From assembly GCF_019599265.1 (NCBI RefSeq), contig NZ_JAHZTC010000009.1, forward strand, positions 1 to 64,000: a stretch of DNA of 64,000 nt, given 5' to 3'. The notes beneath the pieces are model-generated. The model did no database searches. It had not been told where the DNA came from and saw only the letters and a program-made list of their open reading frames with translations. Shown here piece after piece: positions 59,748 to 64,000 of this stretch (the first letter of the stretch is position 1; each line of letters opens with the position of its first letter). The DNA is from Pontibacter sp. HSC-14F20. Lineage in GTDB: Bacteria > Bacteroidota > Bacteroidia > Cytophagales > Hymenobacteraceae. The position numbers were made by a program, and so were the translations under genes.

Positions 59748-60225
59748 CTATGAACTTGATTTCAAAAAGACGGACTTTAGAAAAACTCCGGAGCTATACC
59801 GTATAGGAAAAGGAGAGCAGGGTGTTTTGCTGGTAGAGCCCTATAAGTCGGAGATACTGCCGCATTGGCGCTTTAAAACGCCCGAGGTGGCACAGGAATC
59901 ATCGGAGCATATCTATGGCTTGTTTTTGGAATACCTCCGCCATAACGACTTTGTGGGCGCCGATATGGCCCGCAAGTTTTTGCAGATGGGCTATACCCGA
60001 TCGCGCCGCTACGCCAACCACCGCACAGGCCAGAAGTACAAGGGACCTGTGCCGGAAGATAAGAAAGGGCAGAGCGGAGCCCACGGCCGAGACCAGTTGC
60101 CGCTAGACCCTGACCCGGTAAAAGCAGAATCGGCACGTATTTTTAAAGAAAAATGGGAGGAAGCCAAAGAAAATGAAACGTATAAAAAGCTAATGGCAGA
60201 CTTCAGGGCAAAATATGAAGCCTAA
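59719..60225 (+). CDS. DUF4385-domain protein
   Basis: 168 residues, soluble. Pattern NYELDFKKTDFRKTPELYRIGKGEQGVLLVEPYKSEILPHWRFKTPEVA, followed by GADMARKFLQMGYTRSRRYANHRTGQKY, is the DUF4385 family, found in several bacterial phyla and some viruses; function unknown. A C-terminal lysine/glutamate helix follows. Begins 29 bases before the antiporter stop in another frame, the reason for choosing the ATG at 59719; a longer frame from 59605 would overlap by 143 bases. Confidence 0.88.
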   Translation: MKREKSKAFNYELDFKKTDFRKTPELYRIGKGEQGVLLVEPYKSEILPHWRFKTPEVAQESSEHIYGLFLEYLRHNDFVGADMARKFLQMGYTRSRRYANHRTGQKYKGPVPEDKKGQSGAHGRDQLPLDPDPVKAESARIFKEKWEEAKENETYKKLMADFRAKYEA

Positions 60226-60282
60226 AAAAACGGAAATGAGGTATAGCAATTAACCTTTTAATTCAGAAATTAGTAAATCACA

Positions 60283-60290
60283 TATCTTTG
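60283..60290 (+). promoter_or_regulatory. Promoter -7 box TATCTTTG
   Basis: Exact TAnnTTTG match, 27 bases before the ATG of the acidic-protein gene. Confidence 0.55.
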
Positions 60291-60316
60291 CATACAAGAT
60301 AAAACTAGAGAATAAC

Positions 60317-60775
60317 ATGGTTAACAAAGAAATCAGGTTAGGCAAAGGGCTTGGTAAGATCAAGTTTGGCCTTACAATGGAAGAAGTAGAAGCACTATTG
60401 GGCGAACCTGAAGAGATAGAAGAGTCCGATGAAGAAGATGAGTTTGAGCACCAGGCCTGGAACTACTGGGAAGAAGGCTACTCGCTGTACTTCGACAAGG
60501 AAGACGATTACAAACTGAGCTGCATCGAAACAGCCAACCGCGACGTGAAGTTGTGGGAAGAGCGTATTTTCGAGATGAGCCAGGAGCAGCTAAAAAGACT
60601 TTTCGCTGACCACGGTTACGAAGATCTGGAAGAAGAAGAAATGGAAACAGGCGAAACACGCGTTTCTTACGAAAAAGAAATGATCGACCTGTACTTCGAC
60701 GAAGACCAACTAATAGCCGTGAACTTTGGCGTGTTCATCAACGACAACCTGGAGGTTGTTTGGCCAGAGAAATAA
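60317..60775 (+). CDS. Acidic protein of unknown function
   Basis: 152 residues, strongly acidic (runs such as EEIEESDEEDEFE). The N-terminal pattern RLGKGLGKIKFGLTMEEVEALLGEPEE is shared with a domain seen at the start of many bacterial proteins that measure or bind, where a GxxxFGMTxxEVxxxLG pattern begins the fold. Two further helix-strand units follow. It has its own -7 box and terminator, so it is monocistronic. Function not known. Confidence 0.78.
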   Translation: MVNKEIRLGKGLGKIKFGLTMEEVEALLGEPEEIEESDEEDEFEHQAWNYWEEGYSLYFDKEDDYKLSCIETANRDVKLWEERIFEMSQEQLKRLFADHGYEDLEEEEMETGETRVSYEKEMIDLYFDEDQLIAVNFGVFINDNLEVVWPEK

Positions 60776-60795
60776 GAAAAACAGTTTCTGCATAC

Positions 60796-60831
60796 ATCCC
60801 GGCTTCTGCAAAGAAACCGGGATTTTTTTTG
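60796..60831 (+). terminator. Terminator of the acidic-protein gene
   Basis: ATCCCGG (60796-60802) pairs with CCGGGAT (60817-60823), followed by eight T's (60823-60830). Confidence 0.85.
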
Positions 60832-60856
60832 CCTAAACCTCGATAAGCTACTCACA

Positions 60857-61020
60857 ACAAGGTATAGATCTGAAAAGAAGACAAGCTATTCCTGAGGCTC
60901 CAAGTATAGGTATAACTCATCACTAAAGAAAAGCGTTATACCTGACGGACAGGTATAGCCTGTGGAAAAGCTAATCAAAAACAGCGATTACAGGTATAGG
61001 AGGCACTATTTCAGGTATAG
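60857..61020. repeat. Cluster of AGGTATA/TATACCT words
   Basis: Six copies in 160 bases of non-coding DNA: 60860, 60907, 60938 (reverse), 60951, 60991 and 61012, followed by one more at 61084 (reverse). The pair 60938/60951 faces itself across six bases. This is the densest cluster in the window. Confidence 0.8.
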
Positions 61021-61040
61021 CTATACACAGGAGAGCATAA

Positions 61041-61068
61041 AAAAGGCCCGGTGTAAGCCGGGCCTTTT
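61041..61068 (-). terminator. Terminator of the PiT-like gene
   Basis: AAAAGGCCCGG (61041-61051) pairs perfectly with CCGGGCCTTTT (61058-61068). Works for the minus-strand gene ending at 61090. Confidence 0.9.
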
Positions 61069-61089
61069 CAACAGCAATGGTGCTATACC

Positions 61090-62229
61090 TTAGTTGAAGA
61101 AGAAGTTATAAATCTCTTCCTGAATAGCGGGGTTAATAGCGATAGCCAGTATCATGGAGATGATCAGACCAATAGTTACTGACAGGATATCCTTGCCTAT
61201 CAAATTCAGCGTTTTGGCAATCTTGGTGCTGCTATCCTGTGCTCTCAGGCGCATACCTAACTCACGGCCGGCCAGCAAACCAATAAACACCCAGGTAGTA
61301 CTCATCGGCACGTTGTTCACCTCCTTGAAAACATAAAGGATCAGGGCATAAACTAAGTCGATGATGGTGGCACTACGCACATCGCGTACCTCCGATTTCT
61401 CGTTGATAATGTTCTGAATTTTGTCGCCTTTTTTGAAGAACAGGAAGCCAAGGCCCAGGAAGATAAACAGCGTGAAAACCAGGAACTCGTATATATTCAA
61501 CTGGCGCGGCAGGTATACAGCAATGTTAGCCAGGTCTTGCGCCAACCAGATGTACCACAAAAAGCCACTGATAATCCACTGTGCCCATACCCAGAACGCA
61601 TGTGCCTCGCCTTTTATGAAGCGCTTGATAACTTTAGTAAGGGTCAGGTATATAATCAGGGCAGAAATAAAGGCAACGATATAACCGGCTATACTTTTAT
61701 TGAGCATGCTCAGGATAGTGCCCGAAGTAGCCGTGAACACGCTAAGCAGCATGAACGTGGTGGAGACAGGTATACGGAACCTGGTCAGGAGCAACAGAAT
61801 GATAGGTGCAGCTAACTGCAGGTATACAAACTTGGATGGTGCTACGTCGAGGCCAGGTGTGGCAAGGCGTTGGTACGATACGTCACCGTCAAACACTACC
61901 CAGCTATACGATACCGTGAACACAAAAATAAGCCCCATAAAGAGCCACTGCCAGTACCACTTCCGATGTTCATTGGAGCCAATGAACGTACCGATGGTCT
62001 GGATACTGTCGTTGGCGATTGCCGAGTAACCTGCGAAAGCGAAGCCCACCCACATGGCAATGGAAGGATAAGGATAAAGCGCGCCCGCTGCAATCAGGGC
62101 AAAGGCAATAAAATAGAGGAACTTCTTTTCTTTTTGAACTACCACATCCACGAAGCTGATTCGCTTCATAAACTTATGGGGTTGGGTAGGCACTACATGC
62201 TTCGGCCCTTTCTTTTTCTTCTTAGCCAT
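61090..62229 (-). CDS. PiT-family-like inorganic phosphate transporter
   Basis: 379 residues, about ten membrane segments. The two PiT signature segments are present in diverged form: GYSAIANDSIQTIGTFIG (family: GANDVANAFGT) near residue 70-87 and VNNVPMSTTWVFIGLLAGRELG near 307-328, each followed by helices in the inverted-repeat arrangement. Also PVSTTFMLLSVF. Transports phosphate or another anion with H+/Na+; specificity not shown. A basic tail (MAKKKKKGPKH) precedes the first helix. The ATG at 62229 was chosen over an upstream TTG. Confidence 0.82.
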   Translation of the reverse strand: MAKKKKKGPKHVVPTQPHKFMKRISFVDVVVQKEKKFLYFIAFALIAAGALYPYPSIAMWVGFAFAGYSAIANDSIQTIGTFIGSNEHRKWYWQWLFMGLIFVFTVSYSWVVFDGDVSYQRLATPGLDVAPSKFVYLQLAAPIILLLLTRFRIPVSTTFMLLSVFTATSGTILSMLNKSIAGYIVAFISALIIYLTLTKVIKRFIKGEAHAFWVWAQWIISGFLWYIWLAQDLANIAVYLPRQLNIYEFLVFTLFIFLGLGFLFFKKGDKIQNIINEKSEVRDVRSATIIDLVYALILYVFKEVNNVPMSTTWVFIGLLAGRELGMRLRAQDSSTKIAKTLNLIGKDILSVTIGLIISMILAIAINPAIQEEIYNFFFN

Positions 62230-62445
62230 TTTCAAAAATTGGGTGAGATTTTAAAAACGCCGCAAGTTATCATAAAATAGGCGAGAGACTGAGCGGTCTA
62301 ATGTTAAGAAATTATTAACAGATGCTGGTTTATACCTGATATACCTTTGATAGTTATACTAAAGCGAGAAAAAATTAGCGTATAGTGTTTTTTGCATACT
62401 CGAAAATCTGTAAAAAGCGTATGGCATAATCACACCTTAATCTTC

Positions 62446-62453
62446 TATCTTTG
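62446..62453 (+). promoter_or_regulatory. Promoter -7 box TATCTTTG of glyS
   Basis: Exact TAnnTTTG match, ending four bases before the glyS ATG. As with rsmI, the transcript would begin at or next to the start codon. Confidence 0.55.
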
Positions 62454-62457
62454 CAGC

Positions 62458-63960
62458 ATGGCGACACAAGAGAAAACCCCTGTAGAAAACGCGCAATTAA
62501 AAGATATCATCTCGCACGCAAAGGAGTACGGCTTCGTATTTCCGTCAAGTGAGATTTATGATGGTCTGCAAGCCGTGTACGATTACGGCCAGATGGGCGT
62601 AGAGCTGAAAAACAACCTCAAGAACCTGTGGTGGAAGTCGATGACGCAGCTGCATCAGAACGTGGTAGGTATAGATGCTTCCATTTTCATGCACCCGCTT
62701 ACCTGGAAGGCCTCCGGTCACATCGACAGCTTCAACGACCCGATGATTGATAACAAGGACTCAAAGAAGCGTTACCGCGCCGACGTGCTGATAGAAGAGA
62801 AAGCCGCCCAGTACGAAGCCGACGGACACTACGACAAAGCCAGCGAGCTACTAGTAGAGATGGGCAAGCTGCTCGGTGCCGAAGAACTCGATGCCGTACG
62901 TGAGCTGATCATTCGTGAAGATATTAAATGCCCGATTTCCGGCACCACCAACTGGACCGAAGTACGTCAGTTTAACCTGATGTTCTCGACGCAGGTAGGT
63001 TCTGTGGCCGAAGACTCGAGCACCATTTACCTGCGCCCCGAAACGGCTCAGGGTATATTTGTGAACTTCCTGAACGTGCAGAAGACCGGCCGCATGAAGG
63101 TGCCGTTTGGTATCGCGCAAATCGGGAAGGCCTTCCGTAACGAGATTGTGGCCCGTCAGTTCATCTTCCGTATGCGCGAGTTTGAGCAGATGGAAATGCA
63201 GTTTTTCGTGCGCCCTGGCACCGAGATGGAATGGTACAACACTTGGAAAGAGAACCGTAAGAAATGGCACGAAGCCATTGGTATACCTGCTGACAGCCTG
63301 CGCTACCACGACCACGAAAAGCTGGCACACTACGCCAACGCTGCCGTGGACATTGAGTTCAAATTCCCATTCGGTTTCAAAGAGGTGGAAGGTATACACT
63401 CACGCACCGACTTTGACCTGACCCAGCACCAGGAGTTGAGCCGCAAAAAAATGCAGTACTTCGACAACGACCTGAGCGAAGACGGCAAACCATATGGCAA
63501 CTACATCCCTTATGTGGTGGAAACATCCGTAGGCGCCGACCGCCTGTTCCTGATGACGCTTTGCAGCGCCTATACCGAAGAAGAAATCACTGAAGGTGAC
63601 CAAACCAAGACACGTACCTTCCTGAAATTCCACCCGTCACTGGCTCCTGTTAAGGCTGCTATTCTGCCACTCACGAAGAAAGACGGCTTGCCAGAGAAAG
63701 CGACAGAGATTTTTAACTCGCTGCGCTACGACTTCAACATGATTTACGAAGAGCGTGACTCCATTGGTAAGCGTTATACCCGTCAGGATTTGATCGGTAC
63801 ACCGTTCTGCATCGCCGTAGACCACCAGACGCTGGAAGACAATACGGTAACCGTTCGTGATCGTGACTCCCGTGAGCAGGTGCGCATGCCAATCAGCGAA
63901 CTGCACAGCTACATCGACAAAGCTGTTAACTTCAAGAGCATATTTGAGAAGTTGGCCTAA
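62458..63960 (+). CDS. glyS: Glycine--tRNA ligase (class II, single-chain)
   Basis: 500-residue homodimeric glycyl-tRNA synthetase that charges tRNA-Gly. Class II motifs: YGFVFPSSEIYDGLQAVYDYGQMG near the N-terminus (about 15-40), the insertion with LGTEELDAVRE, motif 2 FRNEIVARQFIFRMREFEQMEMQFF (about 223-247), the WYNTWK-type glycine recognition part, and motif 3 in VGADRLFLM. A C-terminal anticodon-binding domain follows (about 390-500). The ATG at 62458 (MATQEKTP) lies four bases after a -7 box, which rules out the upstream ATG at 62392. Confidence 0.95.
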   Translation: MATQEKTPVENAQLKDIISHAKEYGFVFPSSEIYDGLQAVYDYGQMGVELKNNLKNLWWKSMTQLHQNVVGIDASIFMHPLTWKASGHIDSFNDPMIDNKDSKKRYRADVLIEEKAAQYEADGHYDKASELLVEMGKLLGAEELDAVRELIIREDIKCPISGTTNWTEVRQFNLMFSTQVGSVAEDSSTIYLRPETAQGIFVNFLNVQKTGRMKVPFGIAQIGKAFRNEIVARQFIFRMREFEQMEMQFFVRPGTEMEWYNTWKENRKKWHEAIGIPADSLRYHDHEKLAHYANAAVDIEFKFPFGFKEVEGIHSRTDFDLTQHQELSRKKMQYFDNDLSEDGKPYGNYIPYVVETSVGADRLFLMTLCSAYTEEEITEGDQTKTRTFLKFHPSLAPVKAAILPLTKKDGLPEKATEIFNSLRYDFNMIYEERDSIGKRYTRQDLIGTPFCIAVDHQTLEDNTVTVRDRDSREQVRMPISELHSYIDKAVNFKSIFEKLA

Positions 63961-64000
63961 GGTATAGGTATAGCATTAATAGAAAACAGCCTGCGGCACT

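Noticed and set aside
1..64000. tRNA, rRNA and CRISPR arrays
   Set aside because: I looked for T-arm GTTCGA-type motifs, CCA ends and regularly spaced repeats and found none that hold up. The only repeats are IS ends, the T9SS module, short tandem duplications and the AGGTATA word.

Overview
The window looks like chromosomal DNA of an aerobic, gliding-type Bacteroidota, most likely order Cytophagales (Hymenobacteraceae/Pontibacter-like; the genus is inference). The evidence is three proteins with type IX secretion (T9SS) C-terminal sorting domains, a PorP/SprF protein, a GldJ-type lipoprotein, several Bacteroidota-restricted families (DUF4175, DUF4105/Lnb, Big_5 lipoproteins), few Shine-Dalgarno sequences, and repeated TAnnTTTG promoter -7 boxes. 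I saw no rRNA, tRNA or CRISPR.

Layout. 0-0.87 kb: right part of an IS21-family element (istB, terminal repeats). 1.1-9.1 kb: AT-rich island with three minus-strand T9SS surface-protein genes; two share an identical 598-bp 3' end and all three share a leader layout. 9.5-12 kb: phosphatase, two small hydrophilic proteins and a stress-type SDR. 12-16.9 kb: phhB-like, rsmI, DUF4105, suhB-like, a tiny Cys-rich membrane protein and mscS. 16.98-18.28 kb: a complete IS3 element with a textbook -1 frameshift signal, inserted between a radical SAM gene and mscS. 18.3-29.3 kb: radical SAM, baeRF-type protein, TlpA-like thioredoxin, radA, CHASE/PAS histidine kinase, fumC. 29.7-33.3 kb: lipoprotein and a GbsR/MarR-regulated locus with two matching 18-bp palindromes. 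33.3-41.1 kb: GNAT, SDR, two msrB, dgkA-like, DinB, DUF4382 and AsmA. 41.2-46.1 kb: porP/sprF, gldJ, a comF pseudogene, AhpD-like, xth. 46.2-54.9 kb: DUF4175, anti-sigma-type ATPase, ybeY, parS, mnmG, methyltransferase, Big_5 lipoprotein. 54.9-56.3 kb: a decayed IS4-type element sitting inside the terminator of the preceding gene. 56.35-57.67 kb: gene-free and rich in DnaA-box-like 9-mers (oriC candidate). 57.7-64 kb: Kef-type antiporter, DUF4385, acidic protein, PiT-like transporter, glyS.

The most striking signal is a short motif, AGGTATA/TATACCT, which I counted by eye about 130 times (chance for both strands is roughly 8). It occurs in genes, in all reading frames, and between genes, but is absent from the IS3 and IS4 elements and sparse in the first 10 kb. 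It behaves like a genome-wide DNA word (compare HIP1, Chi or uptake sequences) whose role I cannot name. A perfect parS site next to mnmG and the DnaA-box-like cluster 6.7 kb away suggest that the window lies near the chromosome origin.
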